Part shown: positions 25,385-33,266 of the stretch, in pieces
How positions within the stretch are numbered: the first letter of the stretch is position 1
Layout of the letters: the number at the start of each line of letters is the position of its first letter
Assembly: GCA_023228885.1 (NCBI GenBank)
Contig: JALOAJ010000015.1
Location: 1 to 60,635 of the forward strand
DNA length: 60,635 nucleotides
Direction: 5' to 3'
DNA from: Bacillota bacterium
GTDB lineage: Bacteria; Bacillota; Clostridia; Monoglobales; Firm-18
Translations under genes and position numbers: made by a program
The notes under the pieces: model-generated
Told to the model about the DNA's origin: nothing
Databases searched by the model: none
What the model saw: only the letters and a program-made list of their open reading frames with translations

Positions 25385-26692
25385 TCACCTCCAAAAAGAT
25401 TTAGGATTTGGGCTTGTTCCCCTGCCGTAAGCATCGGGCTTTGGCCTTAATACTTCAAACTCAAAATCGGTTTGCTTTTTCGGTTGCTTTTCTTTCACTA
25501 TCCAATCGCACAGAGCGTAACGCACAGCATCAATGGTGTGATTATTTTTATCGGGAAATTCCGCTTTAAAGTTACCGTTTCTATCACGCTCAAGCTCATA
25601 CTCGGTAAATTCACGCGCTGCATTGGGGCATTTATCGCTGTCAATTACAATCTTTCGCAAATCCTGCAATTTTCTGATGCCGAAATTAACGCTGCCCTTG
25701 CCCTTTATAGACGGCGAAACTTTTAAGCCTCGCTGCTGCAACTCAAAGATACTGCGCGGCTCCGCGCTGTCGGCGTATATCAGCAAATTGGGCGGCATTT
25801 TTTCTGCCAGCGTATCATACCCTGCGCCAACCGCTACATATTCGTTAAACAAATAAAGCTTGCGGTTGTGCAAGCAGCATTCCACATATGCACATGGGTC
25901 AACGGAAAAACCAAAATCAAGCCCCCTACGAACATTTCCAAAAGATTCTATCTCGTCAGTTGTTATTTTGCGAATTTCAACATTGTCAAAAACCGCGCCC
26001 CCCGTTCCGGTAACTTCACCCAAATATTCATGGTTATACGCCCTGATATTGTTTTGCTTTAAATATTTTGCTTCGGCAAAAAATATTTCTCCCAGCCACT
26101 TTCTTGGAACATCCAAATATGTGCTGTGGTGTACAACGCGGTTTTCACCGCTTGCTAAAACCTCTTTGTTTATCCAACTTTGCAACGACTTGGGCGGGTT
26201 ATAGGTGTAAAACACCTTTGCATTGCATTTTGCGCGCAGTAACGACTGATTAATGGTACGAACCTCGTCCATGCCTTCAAATTGGTCCGCTTCTTCAAAC
26301 CATACGAATTTAAAGTAGCCGTTGCGAAGTTTAATGCTTTTGGGCTTTTGCGGGTCATCAACCCCGCGGAACAATATTTCCTGACCTGTCGGCTTGTATG
26401 TCAACTTTAGCGGTGACAGCCTTTGTTCCCAATATTCGGCTACCCCCAATATGTCGATAGCCCATAAAAGCTGATTAAAAACGCTTTCTTTTAAATCCGT
26501 GCCGAATTTACGGAAAGCAATGCCGTTCGCGCCGTTGTCTTTCATAATGCCAAGTATTATCTCAATGCTTGCAAAGGACGATTTGGCGCTGCCCCTGCCC
26601 CCCTTAATAAAATAGTGCGTGTGTTTGTCCGCTTTTATGTCTTTATGCAAATTGTAAAAAGCCGGGGCAATAAGAGCTTTAAGTGATATCAT
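25385..26692 (-). CDS. terL: Phage terminase large subunit (PBSX type)
   Basis: TerL is the ATP-driven motor and nuclease that packages DNA into proheads. The 435-residue protein has Walker A IKGGRGSAKSS (about 30-40) and the Walker B region FVWFEEADQF. The RNase H-like nuclease shows RRGLDFGFSVDP, IYADSAEPRSIFEL and HTIDAVRYAL, each with an acidic metal ligand. All catalytic motifs look intact. The ATG at 26692 follows AAGGTGAT and overlaps the small-subunit gene by 14 bp. Confidence 0.93.
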   Translation of the reverse strand: MISLKALIAPAFYNLHKDIKADKHTHYFIKGGRGSAKSSFASIEIILGIMKDNGANGIAFRKFGTDLKESVFNQLLWAIDILGVAEYWEQRLSPLKLTYKPTGQEILFRGVDDPQKPKSIKLRNGYFKFVWFEEADQFEGMDEVRTINQSLLRAKCNAKVFYTYNPPKSLQSWINKEVLASGENRVVHHSTYLDVPRKWLGEIFFAEAKYLKQNNIRAYNHEYLGEVTGTGGAVFDNVEIRKITTDEIESFGNVRRGLDFGFSVDPCAYVECCLHNRKLYLFNEYVAVGAGYDTLAEKMPPNLLIYADSAEPRSIFELQQRGLKVSPSIKGKGSVNFGIRKLQDLRKIVIDSDKCPNAAREFTEYELERDRNGNFKAEFPDKNNHTIDAVRYALCDWIVKEKQPKKQTDFEFEVLRPKPDAYGRGTSPNPKSFWR

Positions 26693-26999
26693 CTTTGATT
26701 ATCACCTTTTTCAGCGACACTTTATTATCCCCCTTCTGACCGGTAATGTCTCGTATTATTTCAAACGCCTTTATATCCCCGTTCATTGCCGCAACGGCGA
26801 CAGCAAATGCGGTAGCCTCATCTATGCTCCTTACGGGAAAGTTCTCCATAACAAACGCTGCAACCTTGCCTAAATCATCGCTTTGCGGAATATCCGAGGC
26901 TAAAATCGCTTCGAATATTTCCCTATATGTTTTACTAAGTTTCTTTTTTGAACCGCCCCCTTTTTTAATAACATCCTTTTTACCGTTGTTTTTTTGCAC
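26679..26999 (-). CDS. Probable phage terminase small subunit
   Basis: This 106-residue protein is encoded immediately upstream of terL and overlaps it by 14 bp. A basic N-terminus (KKDVIKKGGGSKKKLSK) precedes helical segments. The phrase NGDIKAFEIIRDITGQK is, from memory, common in small proteins preceding clostridial terminase large subunits. The start is GTG at 26999 with AAGGGGGTG 5-7 bp upstream. Position is the main evidence; DNA-recognition function is inferred. Confidence 0.7.
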   Translation of the reverse strand: MQKNNGKKDVIKKGGGSKKKLSKTYREIFEAILASDIPQSDDLGKVAAFVMENFPVRSIDEATAFAVAVAAMNGDIKAFEIIRDITGQKGDNKVSLKKVIIKDDIT

Positions 27000-27026
27000 A
27001 ATGCGCACCCCCTTTTGCAAAACAAT

Positions 27027-27052
27027 AAAAGCACCCGAATTCGAGTGCTTTT
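27027..27052. terminator. Long near-palindromic hairpin before the terminase cassette
   Basis: AAAAGCAC and GTGCTTTT enclose CGAATTCG, giving an almost continuous palindrome with an A run on one side and a T run on the other. It could terminate transcription in either direction and would insulate the cassette. Confidence 0.6.
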
Positions 27053-27064
27053 ACGCTTATTATT

Positions 27065-27094
27065 GGACGCAAAGGAATCAACTCCTTTGCGTCC
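27065..27094. repeat. Perfect 12-bp inverted repeat
   Basis: GGACGCAAAGGA and TCCTTTGCGTCC are separated by six bases, with five T shortly after on the + strand. A strong hairpin; either a terminator or a mobile-element end. Confidence 0.6.
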
Positions 27095-27199
27095 GCCCAA
27101 TTTTTACACATTACCATTATACCATAAAATAAACCAAAAATCTTCCGCATTTTTTCCACGGCTTGATTTTTATGCTGTTTTATCCTTGGGATATCCCGC

Positions 27200-27226
27200 A
27201 TAAAACGGCTGCAATCAGCGTTTTAT
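27200..27226. terminator. Hairpin downstream of groEL
   Basis: ATAAAACGGCTG pairs with CAGCGTTTTAT with one bulged G and a CAAT loop. It lies about 55 bp beyond the groEL stop. No long T run follows, so it is a weaker candidate; a GGGATATCCC palindrome sits beside it (27188-27197). Confidence 0.45.
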
Positions 27227-27279
27227 ATAAGAAAAACAACATTCGCAATTTACCGTTATAATTTTGCGTTTAACAAGAA

Positions 27280-28905
27280 TTAATACATTCCGTCCATTCC
27301 GCCGGCAGGCATTGCAGGCGCATTATTCTTTTCCGGGATGTCGGCAACAACGCTTTCGGTAGTAAGCAAAAGCGCCGCGATGCTTGCGGCATTTTGCAAT
27401 GCGCTTCTGGTTACCTTTGTTGGGTCAACTATGCCGTCTGCCATCATATCGACATATTCTTGCGACATCACATTAAAGCCAACGCCTTTTTTGCTTTCTT
27501 TAACCTTTTCAACAACGATTGTGCCTTCAAAGCCGGCATTATATGCAATTTGTTTGACAGGTTCTTCAAGCGCTTTCAAAACAATGGCAGCGCCTGTTTT
27601 TTCATCTCCCTCAAACTTTTCAAATGCTGCGTTTACTGCTGAAAGTGCATTTATATATGCCGTTCCGCCGCCTGCAACAATACCTTCTTCAACTGCTGCG
27701 CGCGTGGCGGCAAGAGCGTCTTCTATACGAAGCTTTTTCTCTTTCATTTCCGTTTCGGTGGCAGCGCCAACTTTTATTACTGCAACACCGCCGGAAAGCT
27801 TGGCAAGCCGTTCTTGCAGCTTTTCCTTATCAAATTCGGAGGTTGTTTCATCAATTAAAGTTTTTATTTGGGTTACTCTGTTTTGTATGTCTTTTGATTC
27901 ACCGGCACCGTCAACAATAATTGTGTTTTCTTTTTGAATTTTTACTTGACGCGCACGACCAAGCTGTTCAAGAGTTGTTTCTTTTATATCAAAGCCAAGT
28001 TCTTCCGATATAACCTGACCGCCTGTTAATATTGCGATATCCTCAAGCATATCTTTTCTTCTATCGCCAAAGCCGGGGGCTTTAACGCCAACGCACACAA
28101 ATGTGCCGCGGATTTTGTTTACAAGAATTGTCGCAAGCGCCTCGCCTTCAATATCTTCGGCAATTATAAGCAACTTTTGACCTTGCTGAACTATTTGCTC
28201 AAGTATAGGTAAAACATCTTGAATATTAGTGATTTTTTTGTCTGTTATAAGAATGTACGGATCTTCAAGATTTGCTTCCATCTTTTCGGTATCAGTTACC
28301 ATGTAAGGTGAAATATAGCCTCTGTCAAACTGCATTCCTTCAACGACTTCGCTAAAAGTTTCGGCTGTTTTACTTTCCTCAACTGTTATAACGCCATCAT
28401 TTGAAACTTTATCCATAGCATCCGCAATAAGCTCTCCGATAAAATCATCGGATGCCGAAATTGCTGCAACGCGCGAAATATCTTCTTTGCCCTTTACCTT
28501 ATTGCTGTTTGCCTTTATTGCATCAACAGCAGCGTCAACAGCGGCTGCCATGCCTTTTTTCAATATCATTGGGTTTGCGCCTGCCGCAACGTTTTTCAAC
28601 CCTTCTCTAAACATAGCTTGCGCAAGCAATGTAGCGGTAGTTGTGCCATCACCGGCAACATCATTCGTTTTCGTGGCAACCTCTTTAACTATCTGGGCGC
28701 CCATGTTTTCAAATTGATCGGGGAGTTCTATTTCTTTGGCAATGGTAACACCATCGTTTGTAATTTGCGGTGTGCCAAACTTTTTATCAAGAACAACGTT
28801 TCTGCCCTTAGGGCCTAAAGTTATTTTTACAGTATCTGCAAGCTGATTTACTCCGCGTTCGAGGGCCTTGCGTGCTTCCTCGCCGAATAAAATTTCTTTA
28901 CTCAT
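27280..28905 (-). CDS. groEL: Chaperonin GroEL
   Basis: GroEL is the 60-kDa ring chaperonin that encloses unfolded proteins under the GroES lid. The 541-residue length is standard. Conserved parts are TLGPKGRNVVLDKKFG, the ATP-binding GDGTTTATLLAQAM, EGMQFDRGYISPYM, the apical region, and AGGGTAY; the C-terminal tail ends GGMDGMY. The start is the ATG at 28905 with AGGAGG just upstream. It is the second gene of the groES-groEL operon, 30 bp after groES. Confidence 0.98.
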   Translation of the reverse strand: MSKEILFGEEARKALERGVNQLADTVKITLGPKGRNVVLDKKFGTPQITNDGVTIAKEIELPDQFENMGAQIVKEVATKTNDVAGDGTTTATLLAQAMFREGLKNVAAGANPMILKKGMAAAVDAAVDAIKANSNKVKGKEDISRVAAISASDDFIGELIADAMDKVSNDGVITVEESKTAETFSEVVEGMQFDRGYISPYMVTDTEKMEANLEDPYILITDKKITNIQDVLPILEQIVQQGQKLLIIAEDIEGEALATILVNKIRGTFVCVGVKAPGFGDRRKDMLEDIAILTGGQVISEELGFDIKETTLEQLGRARQVKIQKENTIIVDGAGESKDIQNRVTQIKTLIDETTSEFDKEKLQERLAKLSGGVAVIKVGAATETEMKEKKLRIEDALAATRAAVEEGIVAGGGTAYINALSAVNAAFEKFEGDEKTGAAIVLKALEEPVKQIAYNAGFEGTIVVEKVKESKKGVGFNVMSQEYVDMMADGIVDPTKVTRSALQNAASIAALLLTTESVVADIPEKNNAPAMPAGGMDGMY

Positions 28906-28935
28906 AATAAATTTCCTCCTTTTTAGTTTTTAATG

Positions 28936-29220
28936 CTATTGCACCTTGGCAAGAATGTCGCTTTGCTTTAAAATTGTCAATTCTTCACCGTCTATTTTGA
29001 CTTCCGTTCCGGCATACTTGCTGATGATAACCCTATCCGAAACCTTAACCTCCATAACAACTTCTTTGCCTTCAACCATTCCGCCGGGACCAACTGCAAC
29101 TACCTCGGCGATTTGAGGCTTTTCCTTTGCGGTGCCTGCCAAAACGATGCCGCTTTTTGTTGTTTCTTCGCTTTCAAGCATTTTAACCACAACCCTATCT
29201 GCCAATGGATTGATTTTCAT
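28936..29220 (-). CDS. groES: Co-chaperonin GroES
   Basis: GroES is the 10-kDa heptameric lid for GroEL. The 94-residue protein begins MKINPLADRVVVKMLE, contains the mobile loop region ETTKSGIVLAGTAKEKP, and has the roof-forming VGPGGMVEGKEV. AGGAGGTT lies 6-8 bp upstream of the ATG. A perfect CIRCE element 33 bp upstream indicates repression by HrcA and heat induction. Confidence 0.98.
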   Translation of the reverse strand: MKINPLADRVVVKMLESEETTKSGIVLAGTAKEKPQIAEVVAVGPGGMVEGKEVVMEVKVSDRVIISKYAGTEVKIDGEELTILKQSDILAKVQ

Positions 29221-29252
29221 AAAATAACCTCCTTATAGTGATTAGCCTATTA

Positions 29253-29279
29253 TTAGCACTCGAGTTAAATGAGTGCTAA
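29253..29279 (-). promoter_or_regulatory. CIRCE operator (HrcA-binding site)
   Basis: TTAGCACTC, nine bases, GAGTGCTAA: a perfect match to the CIRCE consensus, placed just downstream of the groES -10 box where HrcA would block transcription. Confidence 0.98.
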
Positions 29280-29290
29280 CAGATAGGTAT

Positions 29291-29319
29291 ATATTAACCA
29301 ATTCATGCAATTTTTACAA
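29291..29319 (-). promoter_or_regulatory. Sigma-A promoter of groES-groEL
   Basis: Read leftward, TTGTAA (29314-29319), a 17-bp spacer and TAATAT (29291-29296). The predicted start near 29284 abuts CIRCE. Confidence 0.7.
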
Positions 29320-29406
29320 TTCCCAAAATACCTATTATTATTAAGATATCCTTTAAACCCTCCAATTTACTGTAATTATCTCGTGTTTTTGCCCAATTTT
29401 TAAAAA

Positions 29407-29435
29407 TTGAACAAAACCAACCAATATGCTATAAT
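29407..29435 (+). promoter_or_regulatory. Sigma-A promoter of the short-chain dehydrogenase gene
   Basis: TTGAAC (29407-29412), a 17-bp spacer and TATAAT (29430-29435), with the ATG 56 bp downstream of the -10. Confidence 0.75.
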
Positions 29436-29491
29436 GAGCGAAAGCGAATTTGTGTTTTGATTGCACTAATATAATACAAAGGAAGGTTTGT

Positions 29492-30214
29492 ATGAGCAAA
29501 GCCGTTATAGTAACAGGGGCGTCAAGAGGCATAGGCAGCGCTTTGGCGCAGGAATTCGGAAACGCCGGATATAATGTTTTAATAAACTACAACAGTTCGG
29601 AAAACGAGGCAAGTGCTCTTAAAAGCCGAATTGCAAACTCTGAAATATTTTGCGCCGATGTGTCGTGCCGCAATCAGGTTGATGATATGATTGATTTTTG
29701 CATGAAGAAGTTCGGCAAGATAGATGTGTTAATAAACAATGCGGGAATTTCAGGATTTAAATTATTTAACGAAATAACCTGTGACGAATGGGACAATATG
29801 ATTAATGTAAATTTGAAAGGCGCATTCAACTGCTGTCAAAGCGTTTTGGGCTGTATGCTTCATAATAAAAGCGGCAAAATAATAAATATTTCTTCGGTTT
29901 GGGGGCTTTGCGGCGCATCGTGTGAGGTGCATTATTCCACTGCAAAGGCGGGCATTATCGGGCTTACCAAGGCGCTTGCAAAAGAGTTGGCGCCAAGCAA
30001 CATACAAGTTAATTGCATTGCCCCGGGGGTTATAGACACCGATATGAATAAATGCTTAACACAGCAAGAAATGCAACTGCTAATAAATGAAATCCCTGCC
30101 GGGCGTATGGGCAGCCCGCTTGATGTAGCAAGCTGTGCGCTTTTTCTTGCAGATGACAAAACCAATTACATAACAGGGCAGGTTATAAGCCCCAACGGAG
30201 GATTTGTTATATAG
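29492..30214 (+). CDS. Short-chain dehydrogenase/reductase (FabG/YmfI-like)
   Basis: The 240-residue NAD(P)-dependent oxidoreductase begins MSKAVIVTGASRGIGSALA (cofactor-binding glycine motif). It has NNAGISG, the catalytic serine in NISSVWG, the YxxxK pair in HYSTAKAGIIGLTKAL, and the C-terminal GQVISPNGGFVI. It is close to FabG (3-oxoacyl-ACP reductase) and to YmfI, the reductase of the elongation factor P 5-aminopentanone modification. A stand-alone gene outside a fatty-acid operon makes YmfI a reasonable alternative, but I cannot separate them. The ATG at 29492 follows AAAGGAAGG; the 14-residue upstream extension is excluded. Confidence 0.9.
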   Translation: MSKAVIVTGASRGIGSALAQEFGNAGYNVLINYNSSENEASALKSRIANSEIFCADVSCRNQVDDMIDFCMKKFGKIDVLINNAGISGFKLFNEITCDEWDNMINVNLKGAFNCCQSVLGCMLHNKSGKIINISSVWGLCGASCEVHYSTAKAGIIGLTKALAKELAPSNIQVNCIAPGVIDTDMNKCLTQQEMQLLINEIPAGRMGSPLDVASCALFLADDKTNYITGQVISPNGGFVI

Positions 30215-30224
30215 GGTGCGGATT

Positions 30225-30257
30225 AAAAAGCACTCTTTTTAAAAAAGAGCGCTTTTT
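30225..30257. terminator. Bidirectional rho-independent terminator
   Basis: AAAAAGCACTCTTTTT and AAAAAAGAGCGCTTTTT form a long stem with T runs at both ends. It lies 11 bp after the dehydrogenase stop and 30 bp beyond the end of the leftward 28-kb operon, and so serves both. Confidence 0.88.
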
Positions 30258-30286
30258 ACTGCAAAATTAACTATCGTAAAACGAAT

Positions 30287-30787
30287 TCATCGACACCATT
30301 CTACGGGCGGAATATCTGATTCCGTGTCGGTTAACGGCAACAGAGATTGTATGTTTACCGTTCTTGCTGCCTCTAACCAGTCTACGCTGCACCCAAAGGA
30401 TTCGCTTATAAAACGAACCGGAACCAATGTGCGTCCATCAACCAGTATACCGGGCTGATTTATCTGTTTGGGGACACCATTTACGGTGGGGTTCACATCG
30501 CCTATCTTCAAAACAATTATATCGCAATCCCTCGTAGCTGTTACGGTGGATGTAGCATCATCCCATTCTACATTTGCGCCAAAGGCTTCAAAGATTACAC
30601 GCAGCGGCACCATTGTGCTGCCGTTTATAATTTGCGGCGGAACATCAAAATTCAGGCGCCTGCTGTTTAAATATACTTTGATGTCGCTTTGCGTCAACGC
30701 GGTCGAGGTTTCAGCAGTTGCCACCATAATTAACGAAGAAACAGCTATCATTGCCGCAATAAAAACAATAAAACCCCTTTTTAACAT
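30287..30787 (-). CDS. Secreted copper-amine-oxidase-N-like domain protein
   Basis: The 166-residue protein has a signal peptide (MLKRGFIVFIAAMIAVSSLI, then cleavage near ATA-E). Two repeats of the PF07833-like fold follow: MVPLRVIFEAFGANVEWDDATS (about 60-82) and LVPVRFISESFGCSVDWLEAA (about 120-142). These domains are common in clostridial surface proteins and are thought to be structural or wall-associated; copper chemistry is not implied. It is the last gene of the leftward operon, 48 bp after the metallophosphatase gene. The same repeat type occurs in both giant beta-helix genes and in the partial gene at the left edge. Confidence 0.88.
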   Translation of the reverse strand: MLKRGFIVFIAAMIAVSSLIMVATAETSTALTQSDIKVYLNSRRLNFDVPPQIINGSTMVPLRVIFEAFGANVEWDDATSTVTATRDCDIIVLKIGDVNPTVNGVPKQINQPGILVDGRTLVPVRFISESFGCSVDWLEAARTVNIQSLLPLTDTESDIPPVEWCR

Positions 30788-30835
30788 AACACTACACTCC
30801 TTTTGTATGTTTTTAAAATGCCGTTAATCGGTATC

Positions 30836-33229
30836 TTAATTTTCAGTTATATTTACCTCTTTTAAAATTGTTATATCATCATATAAAAACAACGGTTCTG
30901 ATATTGTGTCGGTTTTTCCGTCATATTTATACATATATGTTTTGATGTTAATGCTCTCATCCGTTACCGTAACAAGCGAGTATGACGGTCCTTTATAAAC
31001 ATTAAGTTGCGGACCGTCCGGGTTTAGCTCGTGCCCCACAGGCATTCCGGAGTTAATGTCAAGGTTGCCGAACTCCGGCATTAAAAGGTCGCCTTCCGTT
31101 ACTTCATAGTCTATTGATGGAGAGGGATAAAAATTAAAATTACTCCCCGCGCCGTTTACCATGTATAAAGGAATATTCGGCAAACTTTCCGCCACATATG
31201 TTCGATGCCCAACCTTTTGGGTGATGTCGGCTTTTTGACCCTCACCATCGTTAAAACCGCGTGCAAACATATGGTCATGACCGGATAAAACTAAATCTAC
31301 ATCTAATTCGGCAAAAAGCGGCACCAAAAGCGTGCGTGAGTTTACAGCATTGACAAAATGAACTCCGCCGCTGTAAACCGCTTTATGAAAACCAACAACT
31401 ACTAATTTGCCTGCATTTTTTGCCTTTGTTGCTTCGCTGCGCAAAAATGCAACCTGCTCTGCACGCCCGGGTGCGCTTGGTCCCACCCTTTCGGTGTTAA
31501 GCATAATAAAGTGAGCCAATCCATAATCGAAGGCATATGTCGTCGGGGCGTTTGGACCGGCGCTGCTCGGGAATGACCAGCGTGTTTCCAATTTGTCTTC
31601 ATCATGATTTTGCGCAACGGTCGCCATAATAAAATCGCTCAACCCATTTTCAAACCTATCGATATAATACACATTCCCCGGTTGGTTGAACAAGGCTTCC
31701 CAATGACCCTCGTCGTTCGCCTTGTTTACATTATCCCCCCCGTTGTAAATGAAGCGCGCCTCCGGGTGATTTTTCATGAAAAACTCCGTAGTGGCAGTTG
31801 CCGATTTTCCGGATGAACCGTTAGACTGCAAATCTGTTACATAAATAAAGCTAAACTCCTGCGGCTCGTCGGGAGCTGTGATAAATGTATGCGGTCTGCT
31901 CTCATAAATATTTTTATTTATATCCTCTGCCTGACAAATATAAGTGTATCTGGTATCGGGCGTAAGCCCTGTCACCTTTGTTTTATAAAACGCCTTTGCC
32001 CCGCTTGGTCTGCCATCCGGTCGCTTTATGGTCGAATCGGAAACTTTTTCAGATGTCATTACAGCGGGAAAAACCATTTCGTATTCGCTGTCATCACTTT
32101 CAAACACACGCACAACAGGTCTCCACAGTTTTGTGTCAATCGTTGTCCATACAATATCTACCGAGGTTTGCGGGTCGGAGCCCATGCACACAACAATCTG
32201 TTCAGGCGTGTTATAAATGGTAGACACGCCGTTTGAGCCATAGTCATAATCATCGGGGTCAACCACTACCTCAATGTACGGCAGCACATCGGGCAGAATG
32301 GTTATCGGAACCATTTCCGATAAAAATGTCCATGCAAAGGATTTTATGATAAACGAAGATGTGGCATCATGCGGAATTTCAATTAAATGATTTGTTTGGG
32401 TAGTGTCACCCAACGAAACTGATACGCTTTTTGTTTTTATGTCAACCAACATATTGTCTGAATATACACATGTTAAAAGCACAGCATCAACGGGAGAACC
32501 GGTTGTGTTAACAAAATCAAACCTTGCCTCCACTTGTTTCCCCTCGTTATAGGAAATGCTGGTAATTTCTTCTTCATCCGCAAAATAAAAGCATTTTGCC
32601 GATAAAGTGACCCTTGGAACAACAATGGGCACATAAGGTATACACTCAGTATTTGATGCTCCGTTGCCGCTGATGTATATAATATCTCCTGCATTAAAGT
32701 CTTTTTGGTACAGTATAAACTGATGACCGCCATTGCCCCAAAAAACAACAGGGTTGCCTTCTTCATCTTCTATTTGAGTGTAATCAGCAACCGGAGAGGG
32801 TTTACCGTTCTCTGCAAGTTGGTTTAATGTTCTTGTTTCCATACCAATATAGACCGTCACAGCTCTGTTTACTGTAAATTGAAGGAAATCTATTGCAACC
32901 GATTGCTTGTCTTTGCTATCCCTTCCGTCTACCTTTATAAAAGTTTGACCTTTTAGAAAGTCCGGCAACGGATAGGTATATGTATCCATAAGGTACACAG
33001 CGGATGTGACATACAACTGAACACCGTCTTTATTCTTATCTCCGACAAATCCACCGCTGCCGTCTTCGTAGCCGTACGCCACCTGCGGTTGCGCACCCGA
33101 ACCTTTATACGCTAAATCGGCGATTTCCAAGCCGCCCAATGTAGCCGCTTGTTCGGCGCCTGCCACCATTGCCAGCGACGAGATAATTAACATAGTCGTA
33201 ATAACAATGGCAATACTTCTTTTAAACAT
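30836..33229 (-). CDS. Secreted metallophosphatase (purple-acid-phosphatase-like) with the locus-specific N-terminal module
   Basis: This is a 797-residue protein. A signal peptide (1 to about 25) is followed by the recurring module (about 31-205: YGYEDGSGG, FLKGQTFIKVDGRD, VTVYIGMETRTL, IPYVPIVVP). A second beta domain (about 207-320) ends SFAWTFLSEMVPIT. A fibronectin-like purple-acid-phosphatase N-terminal domain (about 340-450) and a calcineurin-type catalytic domain (about 458-680) follow. Metal-ligand motifs are TDLQ (D466), GGDN (499-500), QNHD (541-543), GFHK (615) and GHDH (650-653). QNHD replaces the usual NHE. Secreted location suggests release of phosphate or pyrophosphate from a surface or environmental polymer; the substrate is unknown. 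It may act on a phosphorylated glycan handled by this operon. Confidence 0.88.
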   Translation of the reverse strand: MFKRSIAIVITTMLIISSLAMVAGAEQAATLGGLEIADLAYKGSGAQPQVAYGYEDGSGGFVGDKNKDGVQLYVTSAVYLMDTYTYPLPDFLKGQTFIKVDGRDSKDKQSVAIDFLQFTVNRAVTVYIGMETRTLNQLAENGKPSPVADYTQIEDEEGNPVVFWGNGGHQFILYQKDFNAGDIIYISGNGASNTECIPYVPIVVPRVTLSAKCFYFADEEEITSISYNEGKQVEARFDFVNTTGSPVDAVLLTCVYSDNMLVDIKTKSVSVSLGDTTQTNHLIEIPHDATSSFIIKSFAWTFLSEMVPITILPDVLPYIEVVVDPDDYDYGSNGVSTIYNTPEQIVVCMGSDPQTSVDIVWTTIDTKLWRPVVRVFESDDSEYEMVFPAVMTSEKVSDSTIKRPDGRPSGAKAFYKTKVTGLTPDTRYTYICQAEDINKNIYESRPHTFITAPDEPQEFSFIYVTDLQSNGSSGKSATATTEFFMKNHPEARFIYNGGDNVNKANDEGHWEALFNQPGNVYYIDRFENGLSDFIMATVAQNHDEDKLETRWSFPSSAGPNAPTTYAFDYGLAHFIMLNTERVGPSAPGRAEQVAFLRSEATKAKNAGKLVVVGFHKAVYSGGVHFVNAVNSRTLLVPLFAELDVDLVLSGHDHMFARGFNDGEGQKADITQKVGHRTYVAESLPNIPLYMVNGAGSNFNFYPSPSIDYEVTEGDLLMPEFGNLDINSGMPVGHELNPDGPQLNVYKGPSYSLVTVTDESINIKTYMYKYDGKTDTISEPLFLYDDITILKEVNITEN

Positions 33230-33266
33230 ATTTCTACACCCCTTTTATTCGTTTTATATATAGCTT

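Noticed and set aside
23579..27020. Complete prophage
   Set aside because: Only packaging genes are present; no integrase, lysis, capsid or tail genes and no attachment repeats could be identified.
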